From Bacteroidales bacterium (GTDB lineage: Bacteria; Bacteroidota; Bacteroidia; Bacteroidales; UBA12077), in contig JAHOYT010000090.1 in the NCBI GenBank assembly GCA_019038645.1, positions 1 to 43,883 of the forward strand: DNA of 43,883 nt, given 5' to 3'. Shown here piece by piece: positions 34,479-42,524 of this stretch; positions within the stretch are counted from its first letter, which is position 1; each line of letters starts with the position of its first letter. Below the pieces are notes generated by a model that did not search any database, was not told where the DNA came from, and worked only from the letters and a program-made list of their open reading frames with translations. A program made the position numbers and the translations under genes.

Positions 34479-34510
34479 CAAATTATATGATATCAGTTTG
34501 ATATCACAAT
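34479..34510 (-). promoter_or_regulatory. SPFH-operon promoter with tandem TGATATCA operator
   Basis: On the minus strand ATTG (34507-34510) is followed by TGATATCA, AAC and TGATATCA, then TATAATTTG (34479-34487). The 19 bp of palindromes and AAC fill exactly the gap between a -33-like TTG and a -7-like TAnnTTG/TATAATTTG. The two perfect 8-bp palindromes lie at 34488-34495 and 34499-34506, centres 11 bp apart. This spacing matches tandem sites of MetJ and Arc. The SPFH ATG (34453) is 26 bp beyond. A repressor bound here would block the promoter; the operon's RHH protein is the obvious candidate. Confidence 0.6.
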
Positions 34511-34547
34511 AATATTAATTATTTTAATACAAGTCAAGTTTTTTTAT

Positions 34548-34580
34548 AAAAAAAAGAGATGATATAAAACATCATCTCTT
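34548..34580 (-). terminator. Rho-independent terminator for the minus-strand 64-aa/sigma unit
   Basis: A perfect 10-bp stem, AAGAGATGAT (34554-34563) and ATCATCTCTT (34571-34580), with a 7-nt loop. On the minus strand it is followed by a run of eight T's. It ends the transcript of the 64-aa gene, isolating it from the SPFH operon. Confidence 0.85.
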
Positions 34581-34602
34581 ATAAGTCTTGTTAATTCTAT
34601 CC

Positions 34603-34797
34603 TTAAGAATAGTTATTCGCAAAATTAATTACATTATCCACTATTCTTTTCGGAACCTTTCTGGTGTTTTCCTCAATAAACTTAATTACATAATCAAATT
34701 CACTAAAATCATATTTTTCAACATCTACCGATATTGATTCGCTTATTTCACTGTAACTAAGAAGATTAATCGGAGTAAAAGTTTTTCCCATACGCAT
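34603..34797 (-). CDS. 64-aa protein downstream of ECF sigma factor, unknown function
   Basis: A 64-aa product starting MRMGKTFTPINLLSYSEIS. It is acidic in the middle (DVEKYDFSEFDYVIKFIEEN) and ends in PKRIVDNVINFANNYS. No signal peptide or membrane helix, so it is not a classical membrane anti-sigma factor. The ending P-x-x-x-V-x-x-I-x-N-F-A resembles short proteins often found beside ECF sigma factors in Bacteroidota, an impression from memory. It starts 73 bp after the sigma-factor gene's stop and shares a strong terminator, so it may be co-transcribed. It could be a small regulator of the sigma factor; no function is assigned. Confidence 0.6.
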   Translation of the reverse strand: MRMGKTFTPINLLSYSEISESISVDVEKYDFSEFDYVIKFIEENTRKVPKRIVDNVINFANNYS

Positions 34798-34870
34798 TAT
34801 TTATTGTTAATTCATTTAAATAACGTGTATGGGAATTTCTTTATTATACTTTACCTAAACTTTTTTTATC

Positions 34871-35461
34871 TTAAGTAATAGTTAAGCTTAAGTTTTTCTC
34901 TTCAACCAACTTACGCATATTGATTAATGCGTATCTCATACGCCCTAAAGCTGTATTTATGCTTACATTCGTCTGTTCAGCAATTTCTTTAAAACTTAGC
35001 CCAAGAAAATGACGTAGTAAAATAACTTCCTTTTGTTCATCCGGAAGAAAATCAACCAGCGAACGAACATCCGACATTATCTGATCATGAATGATATCTT
35101 CTTCTATTGTATTATCAGAAAACCTTGAAGAATTAAAAATATCAGTTTCATAATCATCGTTCGAGAAAGTTTTCATTTGCTTTTCTTTCCGGAAATGATC
35201 TATAATTAAATTATGAGCTATACGAATTACCCATGAAATAAATTTCCCGTTCTCCTGATATTTTCCAGCATGTAGCGATTTAACAACTTTAATAAAAGTT
35301 TCCTGAAAGATATCCTGAGCTAAATATTCTTTTTTAACCATTAACAAGATATAGGTATAAACCTTATCTTTGTGACGACTAATCAGGATTTCGAAACTGG
35401 ATTGTTCACCTTCCACAAACTGCTTTACCAGTTCATGATCGGTAAGTTTTGATTTTTTCAA
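34871..35461 (-). CDS. ECF-type RNA polymerase sigma-70 factor
   Basis: A 196-aa sigma factor with regions 2 and 4 only, typical of the ECF group. Region 2 includes KDKVYTYILLMVKKEYLAQD and IFQETFIKVVKSLHAGKYQ, ending WVIRIAHNLIIDHFRKEKQM. Region 4 is LPDEQKEVILLRHFLGLSFK followed by EIAEQTNVSINTALGRMRYA, with the helix-turn-helix. The start is TTG at 35461, giving MKKSKLTDHELVKQFVEGEQ. A strong Shine-Dalgarno AGGAGG on the minus strand at 35467-35472 lies 5 bp before it, unusual in this AT-rich genome and decisive for the start. No adjacent membrane anti-sigma gene is visible; a 64-aa orphan follows. It is divergent from uvrA with a 175-bp gap. Confidence 0.92.
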   Translation of the reverse strand: MKKSKLTDHELVKQFVEGEQSSFEILISRHKDKVYTYILLMVKKEYLAQDIFQETFIKVVKSLHAGKYQENGKFISWVIRIAHNLIIDHFRKEKQMKTFSNDDYETDIFNSSRFSDNTIEEDIIHDQIMSDVRSLVDFLPDEQKEVILLRHFLGLSFKEIAEQTNVSINTALGRMRYALINMRKLVEEKNLSLTIT

Positions 35462-35466
35462 AACAA

Positions 35467-35472
35467 CCTCCT
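35467..35472 (-). promoter_or_regulatory. Strong Shine-Dalgarno for the sigma factor TTG start
   Basis: AGGAGG on the minus strand, 5 nt before the TTG at 35461. Most genes in this window have no recognisable Shine-Dalgarno, so this perfect anti-16S match fixes the TTG start. Confidence 0.7.
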
Positions 35473-35636
35473 TTTTTATGAATAAAAAGGTAGAAGTTTA
35501 ATCGATAAACAATCCTCCAGGTTTTGGGTTAGTAATTAATTAAATTAATTTAGTGCAATTTAAACAAAAAATCTTTTTAATTCAAAACCATTTATGTTTT
35601 GTTAACATTCTTTAAGAGTATTATTTCTCAATATTT

Positions 35637-38432
35637 ATGCCAAATAAGGAACAATATATCAAAATAAAAGGTGCTAAAGTTCATAATTTAAAGAACATTG
35701 ATATAAATATTACCCGTGATAAATTCATTGTTATTACCGGTGTTTCAGGTTCAGGAAAATCTTCGCTTGCTTTTGACACGATCTATGCCGAAGGCCAAAG
35801 AAGATATGTTGAGAGCTTATCGTCATACGCAAGACAGTTTCTAGGTAAAATTAATAAACCTGATGTGGAATTTATTAGCGGTATTCCACCTGCCATTGCA
35901 ATAGAACAAAAAGTTAATACCCGAAATCCCCGGTCAACTGTTGGTACATCAACAGAAGTTTATGACTATCTTAAACTTTTGTTTGCAAGAATTGGGAAAA
36001 CTTATTCACCCGTTTCAGGCAAAATAGTACAGCGTCATTCTGTAACAGATGTAGTAAATTACATAACAGCATTCAGCGAAAATACTAAGCTTTTAATTCT
36101 TGCTCCCTACAATATTAAAAATGGAAAACCATTTAATGAATATTTAACAATGCTCCAAAATGAGGGCATTTCAAGAATAGAACAAGATTTTGTAATTTAT
36201 AAGATTAACGATTTGCTTGAAAATTCTTCAACCCTAAATATAAAGGAGCCAATAAATATTGTTGTGGACAGAATAAGTGTTAAAACAAATGAAGATTCGT
36301 TAAGTAGATTTGGAGATTCAGTTCAAATCGCGTTTTCTGAGGGCAACGGACACTGTATTATTAAAGCTTTTGGAGATAAAATTGTTTCAGAAACTTTTTC
36401 GAATAAATTTGAAGCAGATGGAATTGAATTTGAAGAACCTACTGTTCACACATTTAGTTTTAACAACCCTGTTGGTGCATGCCCCAGATGCGAAGGATAT
36501 GGTAAAATTATTGGGATTGATGAAGATTTAGTAGTTCCAAATAAAGGATTATCAATTTATGAGGAAGCTATAGCATGCTGGCGGGGCGAAAAAATGCAGG
36601 AATGGAAAAACAGACTGGTATACAATGCAGATAAATTTGATTTTCCAATACATAAGCCTTATGTGGGTCTGACTGAAGAGCAAAAACTATTACTCTGGTC
36701 CGGGAATAATCATTTTTGGGGTTTAAATGCCTTTTTTGATCATTTAGAGGAACAAAAATATAAAATACAATATCGTGTTATGTTATCAAGATATCGCGGT
36801 AAAACGACATGTCCGGATTGTAGAGGAACAAGACTGAAAAAAGAAGCTTCCTGGGTTAAAATTAGAAATAAATCTTTACAGGATTTAGTTTTAATTCCAA
36901 TTGATGAGCTACAAGAATTCTTTAAAGATCTTAAATTAACAAATTATGAAAAAGATGTCTCTAAACGCATCTTAACTGAAATAAATAGTCGATTAGACTT
37001 TCTTATGAATGTTGGGTTGGGATATCTTACGTTAAACAGATTATCTTCAACACTATCAGGAGGGGAATCACAACGAATTAATTTAGCAACCTCGTTGGGG
37101 AGTAGTCTGGTTGGTTCCCTGTATATTCTTGACGAACCAAGCATCGGTTTACATTCACGGGATAACGACAGGTTAATAAAAGTACTAAAAGAACTACAAG
37201 AAATCGGGAATACTGTTATTGTTGTTGAACACGACGAAGATATTATTAAATCGGCCGATGAAATAATTGATATTGGGCCTTTTGCAGGAAGATTAGGCGG
37301 GGAAATTATTTTTCAGGGAAATCATAAAGACATTATTAAGAACAAGCAAAGTTTAACTGCTAAATATCTTACCGGAAAAGAATTTATAGCGGTTCCTCAG
37401 CAACGACGTAAATGGACCAATTATATTGAAATATCCGGGGCAAGAGAAAATAATCTAAAAAATATTGATGTAAAATTCCCTTTAAATATAATAACCCTAA
37501 TTACAGGTGTAAGTGGATCAGGAAAATCTTCACTTGTAGGTAACATACTTTCACCTGCCCTTAGTAAAATTATTTTGGGAACAGGAGAAAAAACAGGAAA
37601 ACATGATGAAATTAAAGGAGACTTAAAACAGCTTAGCGGTATAGAATTCGTTGATCAAAATCCTATTGGAAGATCTTCAAGATCAAATCCTGTTACTTAT
37701 TTAAAGGCTTATGATGAAATAAGAAAGCTATACGCCAGCCAACAATTATCAAAAATAAATAACTATAAGGCTTCTCATTTTTCTTTTAATATTGATGGTG
37801 GTCGTTGCGAAGAATGCCAGGGAGAAGGAATAATTAAAGTAGAAATGCAGTTTATGGCTGATGTAAATCTTATTTGTGATCATTGTCATGGGAAAAGATT
37901 TAAAGAAGAAATACTGGAAGTAAAGTATCGCGAAAAGAGCATTTTTGATATTTTAGAAATGACAGTTAATGAGGCAATTGAATTTTTCAACATGGGCAAT
38001 GAAACTATTGAAAAGAAAATAGTTGATAAGCTTTCTCCATTAGCTGAAGTAGGTTTAGGTTATATCAAATTAGGACAGTCATCGAGTACATTAAGTGGTG
38101 GAGAAAGTCAACGGGTAAAACTGGCATCGTTTTTAAGCAAAGAAAATTCCAAACAATCTACTTTATTCATTTTCGATGAACCAACTACCGGACTTCATTT
38201 TCATGATATAAAAAAGCTCCTGGAAGCTTTTAATGCTTTAATATCAAGAGGGAACTCTATAATAATAATTGAGCATAACCTTGAAATAATTAAATCGGCC
38301 GACTGGATAATAGATCTTGGCCCTGAAGGAGGAAAATACGGAGGAGAAATAATGTTTGAAGGAACTCCTGAGGAATTAATTAATTGTAAAACTTCCTACA
38401 CCAGTAAATATTTAGAAGAAAAACTCCAATAA
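35637..38432 (+). CDS. uvrA: Excinuclease ABC subunit A
   Basis: A 931-aa UvrA, the usual length, that scans DNA for bulky damage with UvrB in nucleotide excision repair. Two ABC ATPase modules are visible: Walker A at about residue 35 ([13 protein letters not shown]) and residue 624 ([13 protein letters not shown]), and [12 protein letters not shown] near 470 and [12 protein letters not shown] near 818. Zinc-finger cysteines are in [29 protein letters not shown] and CDHCHGKRF. The signature [20 protein letters not shown] is intact. It is followed by a stem shared with the convergent gene. The divergent neighbour is an ECF sigma factor. Confidence 0.98.
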   Translation: MPNKEQYIKIKGAKVHNLKNIDINITRDKFIVITGVSGSGKSSLAFDTIYAEGQRRYVESLSSYARQFLGKINKPDVEFISGIPPAIAIEQKVNTRNPRSTVGTSTEVYDYLKLLFARIGKTYSPVSGKIVQRHSVTDVVNYITAFSENTKLLILAPYNIKNGKPFNEYLTMLQNEGISRIEQDFVIYKINDLLENSSTLNIKEPINIVVDRISVKTNEDSLSRFGDSVQIAFSEGNGHCIIKAFGDKIVSETFSNKFEADGIEFEEPTVHTFSFNNPVGACPRCEGYGKIIGIDEDLVVPNKGLSIYEEAIACWRGEKMQEWKNRLVYNADKFDFPIHKPYVGLTEEQKLLLWSGNNHFWGLNAFFDHLEEQKYKIQYRVMLSRYRGKTTCPDCRGTRLKKEASWVKIRNKSLQDLVLIPIDELQEFFKDLKLTNYEKDVSKRILTEINSRLDFLMNVGLGYLTLNRLSSTLSGGESQRINLATSLGSSLVGSLYILDEPSIGLHSRDNDRLIKVLKELQEIGNTVIVVEHDEDIIKSADEIIDIGPFAGRLGGEIIFQGNHKDIIKNKQSLTAKYLTGKEFIAVPQQRRKWTNYIEISGARENNLKNIDVKFPLNIITLITGVSGSGKSSLVGNILSPALSKIILGTGEKTGKHDEIKGDLKQLSGIEFVDQNPIGRSSRSNPVTYLKAYDEIRKLYASQQLSKINNYKASHFSFNIDGGRCEECQGEGIIKVEMQFMADVNLICDHCHGKRFKEEILEVKYREKSIFDILEMTVNEAIEFFNMGNETIEKKIVDKLSPLAEVGLGYIKLGQSSSTLSGGESQRVKLASFLSKENSKQSTLFIFDEPTTGLHFHDIKKLLEAFNALISRGNSIIIIEHNLEIIKSADWIIDLGPEGGKYGGEIMFEGTPEELINCKTSYTSKYLEEKLQ

Positions 38433-38450
38433 TACTATACAGTATTAAAT

Positions 38451-38477
38451 AAAAAAGCCTGTATTAAATACAGGCTT
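38451..38477 (-). terminator. Terminator between uvrA and the convergent secreted-protein gene
   Basis: AAGCCTGTAT (38455-38464), loop TAA, then ATACAGGCTT (38468-38477): a perfect 10-bp stem. On the minus strand it is followed by a T-run (plus-strand A's 38451-38456), so it best serves the minus-strand gene at 38507. It may also weakly stop uvrA readthrough, as the plus side has no T-run. Confidence 0.8.
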
Positions 38478-38506
38478 CACATTTATAATATATTATATTA
38501 ATAAAT

Positions 38507-38953
38507 TTAATTCGTATCTTCTTTTAAACCAAACATTATTGCCACACAACCACTAACTAATTCATCCGTTTCCCCTTCACTATTTCTTACTCTTAACGAA
38601 ATAATAAGTTGTTGACTGGATTCGAGTTTAAAATCCCATATTCTTGAATAATCACTTTTTCTGTTATCATACAATACATTTCTGCTTACATCCAGAACCT
38701 GAAATTCAATATCAGGTAAAGCACCTGATCCACAAATATATATACGATAATTTTGACCTGCATAAAATGTTTTATATAATTCTGCATCCTCACCCTCAGT
38801 TAAAACAGCAGCATTAAAATTACCATCATGTATATACGGGGTTAATTCTAATTTACAAACCTTTTTAGCAAAACTTTTACACTGAGAATTACCATAAATA
38901 GGTATCAGAGCTAATATTGTCAGTATAATTAATGTCTGGTATATTTTTTTCAT
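38507..38953 (-). CDS. Small exported protein, unknown function
   Basis: A 148-aa protein with signal peptide (MKKIYQTLIILTILALIPIY, then GNSQCKSFAKKVCK). Mature cysteines Cys24 and Cys33 lie close to the N-terminus in CKSFAKKVCKLELTPYIHDG. The rest is beta-rich (YKTFYAGQNYRIYICGSGAL, PDIEFQVLDVSRNVLYDN, QQLIISLRVRN) with a third and fourth cysteine, suggesting disulfides in the periplasm. I do not recognise the family. It follows the lipoprotein gene on the same strand after 14 bp and is probably co-transcribed with it. It ends in the terminator shared with uvrA. Confidence 0.75.
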   Translation of the reverse strand: MKKIYQTLIILTILALIPIYGNSQCKSFAKKVCKLELTPYIHDGNFNAAVLTEGEDAELYKTFYAGQNYRIYICGSGALPDIEFQVLDVSRNVLYDNRKSDYSRIWDFKLESSQQLIISLRVRNSEGETDELVSGCVAIMFGLKEDTN

Positions 38954-38967
38954 AACAGAGGATATTT

Positions 38968-39900
38968 TTATAATATATAATTACTTCGTATTACCTTCAC
39001 TTTTTCTTTAAGCTCATTGTATGTTTCAGTACTCATTGAAATTGTAGTCTTTGATTTAAGAGTTGTTACATTGGTTTCTTCATCAGTAATGGGTTCAATT
39101 TTTGACGATGTAATTTCTATTTTATCAAAAATTGTCTTTAATTCATTAACATTAACCATAATCATTTGTACATCCTCATTATCTGAATTCTCATCTAACA
39201 AGCTTTGTACCGTACTTAAAGTAAGTTTCTGATCAATAATACGCTTTATCAACTCATTATTGTTGAAATCAACTTCATCCTCAACTAAATTGGTAGCAAT
39301 ATATAAACCTTCAACCCAGCCACCAACCAAAACAATAGTTGACATTGCCTGTCTGTCATTTTCTTCAAAAAATGAACTTGAATTCATAATGGTTTCTGAA
39401 ATGATATCCATTATAACATCTCTGTTATTAATGTTTGCCTCAAGTCGTTCTATAACATTTTCATCAATAGCATTTAAAATACCTAAACCTTCAGCCATTT
39501 TTTTAGAAGCATTCATGTAATTAATAGTTGCCTGAGTCTGATCAAACAGGCTTGCGTAACTCAAATCGGTTGTATAAATACCCAGATTTAATGCCATGCT
39601 TTTATTTGTAACATATCCTGAAGTGTTGTCAGTTGGGTTCAGTAGCTCTTCATTATATTTTGCTCCTGCCTGCTTTAATATCATTGCAGTTTCCAAAGGC
39701 GAAGGCAATGAATAAAAAATTTCCTTAACGGATTTAACATCCTTAATGAGCTGTTCATCAATCTCAAGTGAGTCAATTGTCACCAGTTCATCAGAATCAC
39801 TACTTTTATCTTTATCAGAAGAACAACTTGTTATTATACCCAATGCAATAATAACTGCCAAAAAAGATAAAGTTTTACGATGTAATAATTTAATATTCAT
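38968..39900 (-). CDS. Lipoprotein, unknown function
   Basis: A 310-aa lipoprotein: the signal sequence ends in the lipobox LGIITSC with Cys26. It is followed by SSDKDKSSDSDELVTID, a Ser/Asp/Lys-rich stretch like the surface-export signals described for Bacteroidota lipoproteins, so it may be displayed outside. The body is mostly helical (SALFDQTQATINYMNASKKM, AEGLGILNAIDENVIERLEA) with a central STIVLVGGWVEGLYIATNLV that is conserved in style across Bacteroidota homologues I recall. No domain name can be given. It lies upstream of the small exported gene. It starts 268 bp from the divergent HEAT-like gene in a region with a long palindrome. Confidence 0.75.
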   Translation of the reverse strand: MNIKLLHRKTLSFLAVIIALGIITSCSSDKDKSSDSDELVTIDSLEIDEQLIKDVKSVKEIFYSLPSPLETAMILKQAGAKYNEELLNPTDNTSGYVTNKSMALNLGIYTTDLSYASLFDQTQATINYMNASKKMAEGLGILNAIDENVIERLEANINNRDVIMDIISETIMNSSSFFEENDRQAMSTIVLVGGWVEGLYIATNLVEDEVDFNNNELIKRIIDQKLTLSTVQSLLDENSDNEDVQMIMVNVNELKTIFDKIEITSSKIEPITDEETNVTTLKSKTTISMSTETYNELKEKVKVIRSNYIL

Positions 39901-40005
39901 AATTAGCTATCTATTGATTGTTACCAATTCTAAAACAATATGTAGTAAAATTAACACTTTTTTTTAAAAAACAAAATATACACCGTACGCAAATACCTGA
40001 AAATA

Positions 40006-40037
40006 CAAGATTTTATAAGTCGACTTATAAAACTTGT
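40006..40037. promoter_or_regulatory. Long palindrome between lipoprotein and HEAT-like genes
   Basis: A perfect 22-bp palindrome at 40011-40032 centred on GTCGAC (arms TTTTATAAGTC and GACTTATAAAA). The symmetry extends outward to ACAAG on the left and CTTGT on the right, with one extra A on the left. It lies 106 bp from the lipoprotein start and 137 bp from the HEAT-like start. It has no T-run beyond the stem, so an operator or other protein-binding site is more likely than a terminator. Confidence 0.5.
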
Positions 40038-40168
40038 TTTAAAAAACAAAGTAATTTGCAGAACCAATATAAAAAATAATAAAATGAATATCTTATTAAT
40101 CCGTAGAATTGTTCTAATTTTGTAAGGCTTAGTAGCCGTATACATGAGTTAGAAAATGTTGAAGAACC

Positions 40169-40684
40169 ATGGATAATAACGAAATAATTAAAAATTTAAG
40201 ATCTAATAAAACTTCAGTTGTACAGGAAACTTTACAGTACATATCAAAAGAAGGTAACAAAGAAATATTAGATAAGGTTATCGATTTATTACATAGTACA
40301 TCTGATACAATTATCCGTGATGATATTATTAAAATTCTTGAGAATCTTAAAAATCAGGATTGTGTACCCTCTTTGATTCAGGCAATAGAAAATCCTGATT
40401 ATAAAGATATTTTATCAATTTTAGTTTCGGCATGTTGGAAAAACGGGTTAGACTTTAATAGGTACATTGAAGTGTTTGCTGATGTATTTATTCAGGCTGA
40501 TTTTCAACTTGCATTTGATGCTTTTACGGTAATTGATAGTTTTGAAGATATTGAAGCAGGTTTGGCGAAAACTTGTTTATTGCGATTGGAAAACTCGGTC
40601 GAAGACATTAAGGATGATAAAAAATCTTTGAATTTCGAGCTAATTAATCTAATTGAAACCAAAAAAGAAAATCCCGCTGAATAG
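40169..40684 (+). CDS. HEAT-repeat-like protein, unknown function
   Basis: A 171-aa soluble, all-helical protein. The first half has two to three HEAT-type helix pairs (VVQETLQYISKEGNKEILDK, TIIRDDIIKILENLKNQD, CVPSLIQAIENPDYKD). No membrane segment or signal. Such repeats mediate protein contacts. A -7-like TAATTTTG lies at 40115-40122, 46 bp before the start. The stop codon lies inside a bidirectional terminator hairpin shared with the convergent dihydroorotate dehydrogenase-like gene. Small HEAT-type proteins like this are common in Bacteroidota and have no assigned role. Confidence 0.65.
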   Translation: MDNNEIIKNLRSNKTSVVQETLQYISKEGNKEILDKVIDLLHSTSDTIIRDDIIKILENLKNQDCVPSLIQAIENPDYKDILSILVSACWKNGLDFNRYIEVFADVFIQADFQLAFDAFTVIDSFEDIEAGLAKTCLLRLENSVEDIKDDKKSLNFELINLIETKKENPAE

Positions 40685-40692
40685 CGGGATTT
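40669..40692. terminator. Bidirectional terminator overlapping a stop codon
   Basis: AAATCCCGCT (40669-40678), loop GAAT, then AGCGGGATTT (40683-40692). The stem is perfect and GC-rich, with T-rich sequence on both sides (TTTGTTTATTG on plus; TTTTCTTTTTT on minus). The HEAT-like gene's TAG stop (40682-40684) lies in its loop and right arm. Confidence 0.85.
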
Positions 40693-40694
40693 GT

Positions 40695-41663
40695 TTATTG
40701 TACACTTGAAAAATATTTCATAAACTGAGATCTTTCATAAATTAAAGGATCGTCAATTTTTGAATAACTCATTTTTCCTCTAAACTCATCAATATTATTA
40801 TAACCATGTTTATTCATCCATTCTTCCAGATCTTTAATAATAGTTTCCAAATAATCGATACCATTTTTATATAAAGTAGAGCATACCTGAACTGTACTTG
40901 CGCCAGCTAACAGTTGCTTAACCACAGCTTTACCATCGTGCACTCCTGTAGAAGCAGCTATATCCAAATCAGTTATTTTCGATGAAATAATACCTACCCA
41001 GCGTAATGAGTTTCTAATATCTGCAGGATTACTAAATACTTCTGATGTAGTAAATTTCATCTTATCAATATCGATATCAGGAGCATAAAAACGATTAAAT
41101 AAAACCACTCCGGGAACATTCAATTTTTGGATAAATCCAACCAAATTAGAAAAATGAGAACCTAATTTAAATGCAAAAGGAATATTTAAAGTACTTTTCA
41201 ATTTCTCTGCTAATTCGAAATATATATTTTCATATTGCTCCGCTGAAGCATTTCTATCATTTGGTAATACAAAAACATTAATTTCAATTGCATCAGCTCC
41301 TGCTTCTTCAATACTTTTTGCAAATCCGGTCCATTCTTTTGAAGAAACACAATTTATACTTGCGATTACCGGGATTTTCACTTCCTCTTTCGCTTTTTTA
41401 ATCAAATCGAGATATTCCGCAACATTATTATTCTTAACATAATAATTAACGTAATCCCAGGCTTCCGGAGAATCTGATCCATTAGCCATTTTACCGGCTT
41501 CAAATTTAATTTGCTCCTCGAAAATTGACTTTAGAACAATTGCGCCAGCACCTTTTTCTTCAATTTTTCTGATCTTCTCGATTGAACTAGTAAGGCCTGA
41601 ACTTCCTACTATCACAGGATTCTTGAGCTTCAATCCTAAATAAGTGGTTTCTAATTGACTCAT
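40695..41663 (-). CDS. Dihydroorotate dehydrogenase-like FMN-barrel protein lacking the usual catalytic Cys
   Basis: A 322-aa TIM-barrel flavoprotein of the class 1 dihydroorotate dehydrogenase type. The N-terminus (LETTYLGLKLKNPVIVGSSG, then AGAIVLKSIFEEQI) and FMN-binding features (ASTGVHDGKAVVKQLLAGAS, VQVCSTLYKNG) are clear. The segment that carries the catalytic base in class 1A enzymes (NLSCPN) is here NVFVLPN at residues 129-135, with Leu133 at the Cys position. This suggests a changed or lost pyrimidine-synthesis activity, so I do not call it pyrD. It lies 22 bp after yggS and is probably co-transcribed. It ends at the bidirectional terminator. Confidence 0.85.
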   Translation of the reverse strand: MSQLETTYLGLKLKNPVIVGSSGLTSSIEKIRKIEEKGAGAIVLKSIFEEQIKFEAGKMANGSDSPEAWDYVNYYVKNNNVAEYLDLIKKAKEEVKIPVIASINCVSSKEWTGFAKSIEEAGADAIEINVFVLPNDRNASAEQYENIYFELAEKLKSTLNIPFAFKLGSHFSNLVGFIQKLNVPGVVLFNRFYAPDIDIDKMKFTTSEVFSNPADIRNSLRWVGIISSKITDLDIAASTGVHDGKAVVKQLLAGASTVQVCSTLYKNGIDYLETIIKDLEEWMNKHGYNNIDEFRGKMSYSKIDDPLIYERSQFMKYFSSVQ

Positions 41664-41685
41664 AATAAGTGTTTATTTATATTAT

Positions 41686-42360
41686 CTACTTTGTATAATT
41701 TCTTGCTCCGAATAACAAACTTCCAATACGAATCATTGTAGCTCCTTCTTCAATTGCTATTTTGTAATCGCCGGACATTCCCATCGAAACTTCTTTAAAT
41801 TCGCTATTTGAAAAATAAGTATTTTTCAATTGATTAAAGATATGAACTAATTCTCTAAACTCAGAACGTATTGTATCTTCATTTTCTGTATAAGTTGCCA
41901 TTCCCATCACACCACAAATATTTACGTAATTCATATTTTTAAACTCTTCTGAGCTTAAAAACTCTACTGCTTCACTTAAATCTAATCCAAACTTAGTTTC
42001 TTCTTTTGCGATATGAAATTGAAGAAGGCAATCAATTTTTCTATTATTCTTCAATCCTTCCTTATTGATTACTTTCAATAATTTGAAACTGTCAACACCA
42101 TGAATTAAAGACACAAATGGAGCTATATATTTGACCTTATTGCTTTGCATATGTCCAATCATATGCCATTCAATATCCTTAGGCAATTCATTATATTTAT
42201 CAGCCAGATCCTGAACTTTATTTTCACCAAACATTTTATGTCCTGATTTACAAGCTTCCAGTATAGTTTCAACTGGCTTGGTTTTCGAAACAGCAATCAA
42301 TTTTACATTTGAAGGTATCTCATTGGAAAGGAAGTGTTTAATATTTTCAGAAACGCCCAT
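41686..42360 (-). CDS. yggS: YggS-family pyridoxal phosphate homeostasis protein
   Basis: A 224-aa single-domain PLP-binding barrel protein with Lys26 as the PLP lysine in LIAVSKTKP. Other features are MFGENKVQDLADKYNELP, IEWHMIGHMQSNKVKYI and the C-terminal phosphate-binding SMGMSGDYKIAIEEGATMIR, then IGSLLFGAR. Family proteins bind PLP and affect its homeostasis without known catalysis. A -7-like TACATTTG lies on this strand at 42397-42404, 37 bp before the start. The dihydroorotate dehydrogenase-like gene follows after 22 bp. Confidence 0.93.
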   Translation of the reverse strand: MGVSENIKHFLSNEIPSNVKLIAVSKTKPVETILEACKSGHKMFGENKVQDLADKYNELPKDIEWHMIGHMQSNKVKYIAPFVSLIHGVDSFKLLKVINKEGLKNNRKIDCLLQFHIAKEETKFGLDLSEAVEFLSSEEFKNMNYVNICGVMGMATYTENEDTIRSEFRELVHIFNQLKNTYFSNSEFKEVSMGMSGDYKIAIEEGATMIRIGSLLFGARNYTK

Positions 42361-42457
42361 TATGACCGCATTTTAATTATATAATTAATTGTGATTCAAA
42401 TGTAATAAAAAAGTTCTTTCTTAAAAAAGATAACACTCAGGTTTAGTAAATGTTTAC

Positions 42458-42487
42458 AAAAAAAGAGGATTGCTTTAACAATCCCCT
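42458..42487 (-). terminator. Rho-independent terminator after the DUF1015 gene
   Basis: On the minus strand AGGGGATTG, loop TTAAAG and CAATCCTCT form a 9-bp stem with one G-T pair, followed by a run of T's (plus-strand A's 42458-42464). It starts 38 bp after the DUF1015 stop codon and separates it from yggS. Confidence 0.8.
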
Positions 42488-42524
42488 TAATACACCCCCT
42501 TGAAGGGCAGTCTTTATTTAAGAG

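Noticed and set aside
39951-40145. 64-codon minus-strand open frame starting MYTATKPYKIRTILRINKIF
   Set aside because: It is read through the AT-rich divergent region and the long palindrome, gives an odd Phe/Ile/Leu-rich product and overlaps likely promoter sequence of the HEAT-like gene.
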